The position numbers were made by a program, and so were the translations under genes. A stretch of 48,729 nucleotides of DNA, from positions 687-49,415 of the forward strand of contig NOKP01000085.1 of the NCBI GenBank assembly GCA_002682825.1, in the 5' to 3' direction. Below the pieces are notes generated by a model, which did no database searches, was not told the origin of the DNA, and saw nothing but the letters and a program-made list of their open reading frames with translations. Below are positions 31,898 to 41,148 of this stretch, piece after piece; position 1 is the stretch's first letter, and each line of letters begins with the position of its first letter. The stretch comes from Neonectria sp. B-13 (lineage: Eukaryota; Ascomycota; Sordariomycetes; Hypocreales; Nectriaceae).

Positions 31898-33405
31898 GAT
31901 GAGTGTGAATGAGAATGCTAGAGAAGTGGTGGGCGCGTAAGGTGGTTTGGTTGGTGATGGTAGGTTTGTGATGCTGTACTGTCGTGGTGCTGGCGGTACG
32001 ACTGATGAGGTCTATATCTAGTGCGCATTTATCTTATATAGAAGTTAGACGAATGACAGCGACGTTGCATCTAGAGACGGCATTTTACGAGGTTTCTCAT
32101 TATATCCGCAGTCACAGCCGGCGAATTGTCTTTTCACGAGCACGTCAGGAATATCCGGGTCTTTCGAAAAGCGGGCTAGGGTCAAGAAAGGTTCACATCC
32201 CGGTTTTGGACCTGGCGATCCCTTGCATTTCTGAATCATCGTGCGTAGCAACCTTCTCGACGGACCGAGCCTAGTCTTAAACCAATGATATGAAAGTCTG
32301 ACGTGGGCCAAAGGAAAACGCGGAGCGTCGGCGGCAATAAGAAAAGCCCGAACAGTACGGAGTAATAACTGTCCCCAGCGTTACGTAGTATGTAAAGGTT
32401 TAGAACGGAGCCTTTCCTCCACCTAACCGCTGAGCGTAACCACATGAGCCGAGGGAATATCCTCTGCCAGAATCGCCCCTAAAGCATAGCCTATGGACTC
32501 AAGCGCATCATGCCGCTGACACTCGGCATTGACACAAGTGCCGAGACGCTACCTGATAAATTCCCGAGCTATAGAAGCTCTTAGCAGCCTGCAGAGTGCG
32601 GAGTGGGTGCAAGCCGGAGCATGACGGTGCTGGCCCACTTTCCGTATTGGATCGCTTCGACCTTGGGCAGTTGCTACTTTGATCTTTTTAGCCGGCAGTC
32701 CTTAGAGTGCTGAAGCCCTAGGCGTAAGACGTCTCGCCATCTATATCATCGATGCCTGTTTCGTCTTCTTAGACGCACTTGCGCTGAAACCATGGAGTCT
32801 TCCCTACGCATTCTGCCTTCCCGTAGCTAGTCAAAGTCCGAGTCAGGGGGAGAGGAGTTTCTATCTATACGCAGTGTAACGTACTGGCATTGCCTACTGT
32901 ATTTAGTCTCCAGGGATGAACTTGAGGCACTCTCATGTCTGGGGTCCAGTTGCTCGGACTGCAGGAAACCATAAACGTCAGCATTGTACCGCACGCCTCA
33001 GAGCAGATCCGGACAATCTGGTGATCTTTTTTATCTTATCAATCAACGCGGTTCACCGCCAAGCCGATCAATCTCTCGGCAGCTGCAATGTACAGATCCC
33101 AGAAATTTCACAAATCATACGACCCAAAAAATGGCCCAAGGAGAAGTCCCGTCGGTGAATTGATGCAGTCGGTCAATTCAATATCCCGTGGCCACAGCGC
33201 CTAACTTGGATGATCGCCGCCCGATACCCTCGTAACTCCGTTCCAGGCGGCCAGTTCGGCCTTCAGGAAGCCCAGTAATTCCATTCAAGTCAAATGGGCC
33301 CTGAAATGTTCTTAAACTGTGTTCTCCGAGATCGCGCATCTTGCGCTGCCATCGACCTGCCGCCCGAATCGATTGTCCCGGTTTGTCCATGCAACTCTAA
33401 CCAAG
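31898..33405. other. Divergent intergenic region, 1.5 kb without a gene
   Basis: This lies between the head-to-head FAD monooxygenase and AIF-like genes. Frames of 62-96 residues at 31984-33390 show no family motif. No transposon signature seen. Confidence 0.45.
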
Positions 33406-34779
33406 ATGGATTTACAGAAGTTGAAAGTCTACCTTCAGTTCTACTCCATGTTCGCCAAGTACATGGCGAAGCAACCCATCCAAAGACTTAGCTCTTTCAT
33501 CCATCGGCATACCTACCACCCATCGGAGAACTCTCGAAACGTCGTAGTCGTTGGAGGATCGTTTGCAGGATCGCATGTCGCGCAGCGCCTAGCTCATACG
33601 CTGCCTTCGGGTCATCGGGTCGTCCTCGTTGAGAAAAACTCTCACCTGCACTATGCCTTTGCTTTTCCTCGAAATGCCGTTTTCTCTGGTCGTGAACATC
33701 GAGCCCTGATTCCCTACGACAACCAGACGGCATCTTCCAACACATTCAGGCCAAGGCCCTCAGCATCACCGAATCGCACGTCAACCTGGCTAGTGGACTA
33801 GCTGGTGGAAGTCAGCTCAAGTATGACTATTTGGTTCTTGCTACAGGAGCGGCCCAGCCGCCTCCAACGCGACTTCAGTCCACTACCCGGGATAAGGCCA
33901 TTGCGGAGCTTCAAGGCTTCCAACAGCGCATTAGCCAGGCCGAGCGAGTCGCAGTTGTTGGTGGTGGTGCGGCGGGCATCGAACTCGTGACGGAGATCCG
34001 GGCTAGGTACCCGAAAAAGAAGCTATCGTTGGTGCATTCTAGAGATCAGCTGCTGCCGCGCTTTGGACATAAGCTGCATTCTTATGTCGTTGACGCTCTA
34101 CATGGGATGGACATAGATGTCATACTCGGAGAACGCCCAGCCTTGCCAGCTCAGGCGGGAAAAGTTGTCGAGGAGACGCGAGTAACTCTCTCGACGGGAG
34201 AAACAAAGGTTTGGGATCTAATAGTACGTTCAACTACCTACGTCGCAACATCTATCCGCTCCCCGTTATTACACTGCTAACCATCTGTGTCGCCTCAGAT
34301 CCCTTGCACTGGTCTACGCCCCCATTCCGATATGCTCGCTTCGTATGCGCCGAAAAGCATCGCTTCAAGCGGTGAAATTATTGTCAAGTCGACTCTCCAG
34401 GTAGACCATTTATCCTCTTCCAAGGGGAACATCTTCGCTCTCGGCGACGTCGCCCAGACGGGTGGCCCAAAACAAGGTCGTGCTGGCATGATGCAGGCGG
34501 AGGTAGTCTTGAACAATATCCTCCGCCTGATCAAAAATCAACAAGCATTGGAGAACTATGAGCCCTTGGCATTCGAGGGGGCTTTACAACTTACACTGGG
34601 AGAGGTATGTACGACGTCTACATTTCGCGGCTAGTTTGCTCACACACGAAAACCAGCATAAACAGATCATGTACATGCAAACGGGCGACTACGAGTTGTT
34701 GGAGGTAATGAAGGAAAAGGCCGACGAGGATGTCGGCGCAGCTGAAGTTTGGGAACGGTTTCACGCCGAGCTGCCGTAG
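33406..34779 (+). pseudogene. AIF/AMID-like FAD-NAD(P)H oxidoreductase, frameshifted
   Basis: Exons: 33406-34223 (with an internal frame break), 34299-34604 and 34657-34779. The start is ATG 33406 (MDLQKLKVY). Motifs: NVVVVGGSFAGSHVAQRLA (FAD loop), VVLVEKNSHLHYAFAFPR, DYLVLATGAAQPPP, VAVVGGGAAGIELVTEI (NAD loop), and GNIFALGDVAQTG (second FAD site). Near 33722 the frame carrying ALIPYDN ends and the family sequence continues one frame over with DGIFQHIQAKALSITE. Several residues usual between the two are missing, so a small frame-changing deletion is likely. Introns 2 and 3 are normal. The family includes mitochondrial or lipid-droplet quinone reductases (AIFM2/FSP1-like). A sequencing error cannot be excluded. 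Confidence 0.78.
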
Positions 34780-34895
34780 GTCGAGCACATGGGTAAAGGG
34801 TTTCACGTTTCTCAAAATATATTTTTTATATAATAGTGTCTAGAGACACATCATCTGCATCTGCTAGCACTGTAGTAAAGTAGCTTGATCGCAGC

Positions 34896-35624
34896 CAAGA
34901 TGACGCGAGGGCGAAGGAACAGCTGGAGCTGGTGATGAAGCTCGCGGACGCCCGCTTGGACAAGTTTGAAGAGGAACTAAAGACGATGTTTCTGGACCGA
35001 GACTCCTCAATGAAGACGAGTATACCGGGGAAGAAGATGATACGATTCGAGCGCCATGTTCAGGTTGACGCGGAGACAATAGTGCGTTGAACTGTCGACG
35101 AGGTCAAAGAAAACGATGATAGATTGGCAATGCATTCTAGCCTGGCGACGGTATTGGAAAAGCCGTAGATGTTTTCTTTGGCGGCAGCGGCCCGGGAGGT
35201 CTTGAAGGGTTCAAAAACGTCGTCAAGACGGGGTTTTCCACCATCCTTGAGGACACTTCGGCTGGCGAGATTTACGATAAGAAATTCTTTGTCTCCGTCA
35301 AGAAGTAGCTCACGCTCCCAATAATTTACTACAGATTGCGTCCACTATCTGTGTTACAGCAATGCAATTCTTCGAGTTGACGTATGTACGTACAAGTACA
35401 GCTTTGCCACAAAAGGTGTCGTTTCCAATCATGAGAACATCTTGGCATACATTTTTTGTGTCTCTGCAGTCGATCATCGAGATGTGACGTCGGATGAACT
35501 GATCCATCTTGCCTCAGAGTATGCTGGCGATGACACGACTGGACAGGAGGCATACCTGGGGACGCTTATGAGAACGTGGAATGCGCTCAGAGCGAGCGAT
35601 CCATCTCCAAAGACTTGGGAATGA
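34896..35624 (+). pseudogene. Decayed copy of an uncharacterised fungal gene family
   Basis: One frame reads DDARAKEQLELVMKLADARL and KMIRFERHVQVDAETIV, then hits TGA at 35088-35090. It goes on as TVDEVKENDDRLAMHSSL and shifts frame near 35145, where GDGIGKAVDVFFGG resumes with one base missing. It then runs through GFKNVVKTGFSTILEDTSAG, splices at 35305-35359, and ends with GVVSNHENILAYIFCVSAVD and WNALRASDPSPKTWE at 35624. I recall the same layout (basic linker, glycine-rich FFGG, then a small alpha/beta end) as a lineage-scattered fungal family without a known function. The 5' end is not identified. Two lesions make it a pseudogene. Confidence 0.6.
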
Positions 35625-35955
35625 GGGGTTGATTCAACGAAAAGGAGGCACTCAATTAGAATAGTTTGACTCTTGAATAGGTCATAGTCTAACTCATTTC
35701 TGTCATTTGGTGTCTTCATTTGCTCATTTATACTGTTGAGCAGTGACTTCAGCGACTCGGCATTCGGTAATTCGCGGGGGTGGGGTTTGCTCGGTGTTGG
35801 CCCAACAACGTGACCAAAATAGAAAATAGCCCAAGTTTGATCCCGTTCTCCAAGTGAAACGTCATCTTCCATCTTCGCATGCCATCACTCGTCACAACCC
35901 ATATCACTATCGCCAAAAGCTCTCTGTCGCTGTGCACGCGGAGCTGCAGTTAGCT
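35625..35955. other. Short intergenic region, no gene seen
   Basis: The promoter and leader of the nuclease-like gene at 35956. A frame with an upstream GTG/TTG start extends into it, but no earlier ATG in frame looks better than 35956. Confidence 0.45.
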
Positions 35956-37450
35956 ATGCTCCCGAGCAGCCATTCCATTATTGCCTGGCTAGAAGCGATC
36001 GCGTCCTCCCCGTCCTCGCCTTCCTCCCGTTTTGCGACCGCCACAACCACCGAACCGCCATCGTCCAAGAAGCGAAAGCTCTCGCGCCCACTATCCCCGC
36101 CGAGATCGACTCGAGATCAAAACGCTTTACAAGCTGGCCGTTGCATGGCGACTGAGACGCCCCGAGGCAAGAGACCGCGGGGTGACGACGGCATCGACGA
36201 GCAACACACGGACGAACCCACACCGCGTCAAGGACCACGGCGCCCTTTTCGTGGCAGACAGACCCCATCGCTCGCATCTTCACGCACGGGAAGTCAAGCC
36301 TCTGGGTATTCTTCGCCATCAAAGGAGCTCTCCAATCTAGAACTCGATTCCGACGGCATCCAGGTCAAGGTCTTGAGGAATGGCGCTGCAGGCCTGCCTC
36401 AATCGCTCTCCGATCTGCTCGTGGAAATGGAAGACATTAGTTCAAAAATCGGCGTTGTTCCGGGACCGCTAAAGGTTAGTTCAATCGGGCTGTTATGCTG
36501 CTTGGCTTGTCACTGACGAAATTCAACCCAGCCCTTAGTTCAGAGTCGCTCAGCTACGAACGAGTCCTTCCGATCCTTCAGAGAGTTTGTCTTCGAGAGC
36601 GGAACCCCTGAGGATAGTTCAAATCCTCCCAAGACGTGGGAATTTGTGTGGGATGCCGTGACGGAAATTGTCGCCGAGAGCGTCGACTGCCACGAGCAGA
36701 AACAGGCCGAGTCCGGTTGGAACAATCTTGTCCACACTCCGGTCATCAAGACCGCTCTCTCCCATGGACAACCGCTCCGTGGACTTCGTTTAGCCCCATG
36801 GTAAGTGCTCAACTTCAACTCACACTATTCGCGCATTCTCGTTAACCTGCTTGCAGTATGGCAGCCAAGATCATTCGAGAATACCTCCCGCTATCTGCGA
36901 CTGGGAAAATGGTTGACTACGCTGTTTGCATCGACCCGCTCCAGGATGAGGCGCGCGACGTCATTTCTGAAGCCATCGATGCACTGAGAAGGAGCCAGGC
37001 TCATCTTACAGCCAACCATACCGATTTCGAAGCCTTACGCAACCGACCCATTGCTTTCAGCATCGAGACTAAGCGCCGAGGCGAGAAACAAGTCGGAGCG
37101 GAGACGCAAATCAGCTTGTGGCATGCAGCGCAATGGAAATTTCTCCATCGCATAATCGGTGACCGAATCTCGACTCTTGAGTATATCCCCGCCTTGATCG
37201 TCATTGGCGACGAATGGAAGTTTGTGGCGAGCACCTTCTCACACAACAAGACGGTGATTACGCCTCCCTTTTTCCAAATTCGGCACTTGGTACTAACACA
37301 AATACGCAGGCGATGTGGTTTGACTGTACGTTGGGCTCGACAAATTCCGAGCTGGGAACATTCCAGGTCATGGCTGGAATTCGACGTCTAGGCAAATGGG
37401 CTACAGACGTGTACTGGCCTTGGTACAAGAAGGAGGTGCTACAAGTTTGA
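35956..37450 (+). CDS. PD-(D/E)XK nuclease-like domain protein (PDDEXK_12-type)
   Basis: Four exons, 35956-36474, 36532-36800, 36857-37253 and 37310-37450, join in phase to 441 residues. The N-terminal 150 residues are low-complexity and basic, with KKRKLSRPLSPPRS, likely disordered and nuclear. The C-terminal part carries the fungal nuclease-like fold: WEFVWDAVTEIVAES, VDYAVCIDPL (acidic residue), AFSIETKRRGEKQVGAE (ExK), QISLWHAAQW, and WFDCTLGSTNSELGTFQVM. The family is abundant in Pezizomycotina and is predicted to be nuclease-related, but activity is generally untested. Every junction and motif is intact, unlike its neighbours. It reads in the same direction as the methyltransferase that follows. 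Confidence 0.8.
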
Positions 37451-37782
37451 TGACGACTCGGCCACTTCAGAGAGGGATGAATGCAAACGATGATTCCCGA
37501 CATTTCCCGACATAAAGCTGGCTTGAGTGGCTCACCCATGATCACCTCACAGTTACGCCACAAGACGTTCAAGCCACTCTCCTGAGATCTGCCAATCGTG
37601 GCATCATTACAGAGTAGCGCCGCCTGTAGCCGATATCCGGATGCCGATGGGTGGAGGTCAGACCGTCGGACGACCTGATGACTTTCACACATCATTGACT
37701 CGCTGTTGCATCCATTTGGCTGGTCAAAAACAAGCCGATATTGATCCTGGTATTGGTTGACAACGCTGGACCATCTTAAATC
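37451..37782. other. Intergenic between nuclease-like and methyltransferase genes
   Basis: 332 bases between two plus-strand genes. No supported gene. The minus-strand frame at 37258-37695 is a shadow of the nuclease-like gene. Confidence 0.5.
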
Positions 37783-38601
37783 ATGTCAGAATCATCAACG
37801 CAACCTCATGTCAGTCGCAATGAGTCGAAAGAGGGCAATGTGGGGAATGGCAACGACCGCTTCAATGCCGAGGCTGCGGCCTGGGACAGCAATCCCTTTG
37901 TCCATGCCATGAGCCTCGAAGCCTGGAAAGCCATTCAGGAGTATGTTCCATCTTTACATCTTCAAGCTGGAGCAGACGACTCGCTCGGGCGGCCGGACAT
38001 CTTGGAAATTGGCTGCGGAACCGGCCTCCTCAGCTTGGAAGTGGCCCCCGCTGCCAATCGATTAGTAGCCGTCGACGCCGCCGAGGGCATGATTGATGTC
38101 CTCCCGTCGAAGCTGAGCAAACCGAATACCCCTCAAAACATCCTCCCTCTCGTCATTCTACTCGAAGATCCAGAGGACAAGAGACTCCCGCCAGCCGACG
38201 ACGCCAAGCCCGACGGCCCGAGACTCAAGTACGACGTCATCACTTCACACCTGGTCCTACACCACATCCCGGATCTTAAACCAGTGCTGAGTACGATGCT
38301 GGGCTGCTTAAAGGAAGGCGGCGTGGTGGCGTTGACGGACTTTGAGGACTTTGGACCTGAGGCGAAACGGTGCCATCCCGAGTCCAAGATGGAGGGCGTC
38401 GAGCGTCATGGCATTGGAAGGCAGTGGATGGCCGATCTCATGAGTGAGGTTGGGTTTAAAGATGTCAAGGTCGAGGTGGCGTGGGAGCACTCTGAGATGG
38501 TGGAGAAGTATCCCGGCGAGTTTGCAGAAAGCGAACCGCATGGGAAGCAGGGTGAAATGATGAAGTTTTCCTACGTGATGTGCTTGGGCAAGAAAGCTTA
38601 G
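37783..38601 (+). CDS. SAM-dependent methyltransferase (class I, UbiE/Methyltransf_25-like)
   Basis: Intronless, 272 residues, ATG at 37783. Seen in order: FNAEAAAWDSNPFVHAMS; motif I ILEIGCGTGLLSLEVA (SAM-binding glycine loop); the acidic end of the second strand in LVAVDAAEGMIDVL; YDVITSHLVLHHIPDL (motif IV region); CLKEGGVVALTDFEDFG. The charged, His-containing stretch GVERHGIGRQWMADLMSEVG is usual for fungal small-molecule methyltransferases of this type. The likely substrate is a small molecule rather than DNA or protein, but none can be named. It converges with the GARS pseudogene, with about 120 bases between stops. Confidence 0.85.
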   Translation: MSESSTQPHVSRNESKEGNVGNGNDRFNAEAAAWDSNPFVHAMSLEAWKAIQEYVPSLHLQAGADDSLGRPDILEIGCGTGLLSLEVAPAANRLVAVDAAEGMIDVLPSKLSKPNTPQNILPLVILLEDPEDKRLPPADDAKPDGPRLKYDVITSHLVLHHIPDLKPVLSTMLGCLKEGGVVALTDFEDFGPEAKRCHPESKMEGVERHGIGRQWMADLMSEVGFKDVKVEVAWEHSEMVEKYPGEFAESEPHGKQGEMMKFSYVMCLGKKA

Positions 38602-38720
38602 ACGGCAGAAGCACACGATATAGAGATGAATGTCGCCACTTTCGCTATGCTCCTTTCACTCGCTGTCCTCTAGTAATAAGGAAGCCTGTAGGCATCTGAG
38701 ATGAATTAGAGATCCCACTT

Positions 38721-40187
38721 TTACCCAAGTGATAGGAAAACATACCGAGCGGCAATATCTTTTCCAAAGACCATTCCATTGAACTGAACGCTTTCCACAC
38801 CTCGGTAGGCCTTGTCAACAGCGTCTCGCAGCGTTGGCCCAAAAGCAGCCACAGAAAACACTCGTCCTCCGTCGGTCCTCAGACTCCTATCACTCTCATC
38901 TCTTCTGGTGCCCGCGTGAAAGACCATTACATCTTCAGGGGAATGCTGGAGGGCTACCTCCTTGCCGATTGCGTATTTGCCCGGACAGCCACTGGATGCA
39001 ATGACAACGTTGCAAGCAAAACCGGGACGCGTATTCAGGCGTGCTTGGTCTAAAGTCCCCATGGTGCATGATTAGAGGACAGCAGCGAGGTCAGTATCGT
39101 CCGACAGGAGCATCATCATGCTCCGAGTTTCTGGGTCGCCGAATCTGACGTTGTACTCGATGACCTTTGGTCCCGTGGGAGTGATCATGACGCCAGTGAA
39201 GAGCAGTCCGACAAATGGACAGCCTCTCTGCGTTAGTAAGGTATTCATTCCCGGCTTCACTTGATGATCTCTTCAAAAACTCACATTCAGCTCTCAATCC
39301 AGCAAACGTCGGCGCTAGAATCTCGCGATCAATCTGGTCCAGATTGTCGCGGGTAATAAACGGCACAGGCGAGTAGACGCCCATGCCTCCAGTATTGAGT
39401 CCGGTATTCCCCTCGCCGATGCGTTTGTGATCTTGGCCTGGAGGCAGCGAACGAAACGTATTTCCATCTCTAAAGGTTAGAATGCTAATCTCGTCGCCCT
39501 CCATAAACTCCTCAATCACCACTGATGACCCTGCTGCCCCGAACTTTTCATCTTCCAGTATGCCGCGCAACTCGTTCAATGCCGCGGTAGTCGTCTCGGG
39601 GAGCACGACGCCTTTGCCGGCAGCTAAACCGTCGGCCTTGATGACGATGCGATGGTCGATGCTTTCGACGTAGGTCATGGCCGCTTTTAGGTCGTAGAAG
39701 CTTCTGTGCGCTGCTGTGGGAATGTCGTACTTGTCCATGAAGGCCTTGTCCATGAAGGCCTTGTCCATGAAGGCCTTGGCGAACACTTTTGATCCCTCGA
39801 GTTCTGCGGCCGCTTTCGAAGGGACGAAGCATGGGATGGACACTGTATCGCGATATGTTGTTAGTAGTCGCTATTGCAAACATCACTTGACTGACCGTGT
39901 CGAAAGTACTCTTCTATCCCATCAACTACTGTGTCATCTGGTCCGACAACAACCAGCCCAACACCAAGTTCCTTGGCTCTGTTCGCAATGTATCGATAAT
40001 CCGAGCCCTCAAGAATATCCTTCAGGTTCGATACCTTAGCGAGGCCTTGTTGTGTACCTCCGTTCCCAGGATACACAAACACGTGCTTCACGGACGGTGC
40101 TTGGCTCAGCCTCCAGGCCAACGCATGTTCTCGGCTGCCTTTCCCAATAAGGAGAATAATCAGCTGATTGTCTTTCAGTGTAGTCAT
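38721..40187 (-). pseudogene. Stand-alone GARS (phosphoribosylamine-glycine ligase), broken, no AIRS domain
   Basis: Exon 1 is 40187-39896 (MTTLKDNQ, then IGKGSREHALAWRLSQAP), spliced at 39895-39843 into exon 2 (39842 to about 39285). Exon 2 carries VIKADGLAAGKGVVLPE, VVIEEFMEGDEIS, IGEGNTGLNTGGMGVYSP. The last part, from about 39227, has GLLFTGVMITPTGPKVIEYN, VRFGDPETRSMMMLL, TRPGFACNVVIASSGCPGKY. Lesions: TAA at 39072-39074 before SCTMGTLDQA, with the same frame continuing; a second intron (donor 39284, acceptor near 39228) that cannot be joined in frame with a normal AG site; and a 15-nt unit repeated three times in the ATP-grasp N-region. Fungal GARS is normally fused to AIRS (ADE5,7-type) for the second and fifth steps of purine synthesis. 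No AIRS sequence follows here, so this is an extra, dead copy. Confidence 0.82.
39731..39775. repeat. 15-nt tandem repeat, three perfect copies, inside GARS
   Basis: TTGTCCATGAAGGCC occurs at 39731-39745, 39746-39760 and 39761-39775. On the coding strand it repeats AFMDK three times, where the family normally has one such stretch before the conserved IPTA motif. Confidence 0.93.
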
Positions 40188-41021
40188 CTTGATGCTCTGC
40201 CAGGGAACTTGGTGATGTGTAAATGCGACATTGTAAAATCTGTGGGTGTCTAAATTCCACTTGTCGCCAGATCTAACTTTGCAGCCCACATGAGTTGTCC
40301 GCGAAGGTTCGCAGACGTGAGAAGTCGATGCCGGACAGTATCATTAACACTGTATCGTACCCTCATTCTTAATTAATGACTGTTGTACTATTACATCTAA
40401 ACAAAAATGCTTCCTTATAGTACCACCAGCTGTTGTACGGACGCGTCGGTTCTGCCTAATTACAGAAGAGTCACATTGAACACATGTGACATCATCGCGC
40501 ATTTGCCTCTCTTACAAACAGATCGTTTCACGATAGTTTTCCGATACATAACTTTTCGTCATGTCATGAATTATCTGTTGTCATTTCACATGTCCATGAG
40601 CACTACTATCGTGTATAGTTGAGCCATCGAGTCCTGTTCCAGCTTTGAAACATGGCAGACGAATTCTTCCACAAAGCCCCCTCCACTTTCGCCGGGTACA
40701 ACATCACGAAGGACTTTTACTGTTTGTAGTCAGCCTGCCTTTTTCCTCCAAAGAGCCTCCACCGCCCAATCAACGTCCGTTTTCCTCCTCTTTCGTCCAA
40801 AAAGGGAACGTATCATCAACGCGCCGAGCCCGGTCCCGCCAAAGGACCACCATTCGCCTTGCACCCCTTCCTTTTTCATTGAAAAAGCCCCTTAATTTTA
40901 TTCTTCACCGGCATCGCAACCATGAACTGCGCACAGGTTGCCCGCCGCGCCCCCGGGGGAAATGAGAATCGTACATAGAATAGGAGGAAAAAGAATAGAG
41001 CCATTGCAAGGAGGCTGGACT

Positions 41022-41063
<42 letters not shown>

Positions 41064-41148
41064 ATATAGGATAGTACTTTATTAGGTGCATATATATTCT
41101 ATTCCATCATGTATTATTATTCATAATCTATCGACACCATATCCCTAC
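40188..41148. other. Intergenic with a trinucleotide microsatellite, no gene supported
   Basis: A 25-codon frame at 40652 (MADEFFHKAPST) is too short to support. CT-rich stretches lie around 40735-40805. The microsatellite at 41033-41063 is listed separately. Sequence from 41060 to 41148 is AT-rich. Confidence 0.45.
41033..41063. repeat. (CTA)n microsatellite, about ten units
   Basis: An uninterrupted CTA/ACT run, preceded by ACC units, in intergenic DNA. Likely length-variable between isolates. Confidence 0.92.

Noticed and set aside
35956..38601. Restriction-modification-like system from the PD-(D/E)XK gene and methyltransferase
   Set aside because: The methyltransferase lacks DNA methyltransferase motifs such as (D/N)PPY and resembles small-molecule enzymes. 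The nuclease-like family is widespread in fungi without such a partner.
1112..40187. RIP mutation as the cause of the nonsense codons
   Set aside because: RIP needs duplicated sequence and favours CpA to TpA. The STAND TGG-to-TGA change is in a CpC context on the other strand, and the GARS, M20 and NLR changes are isolated rather than dense.
40652..40729. Small ORF beginning MADEFFHKAPST
   Set aside because: 25 codons, no exon continuation with good splice sites, no family match.
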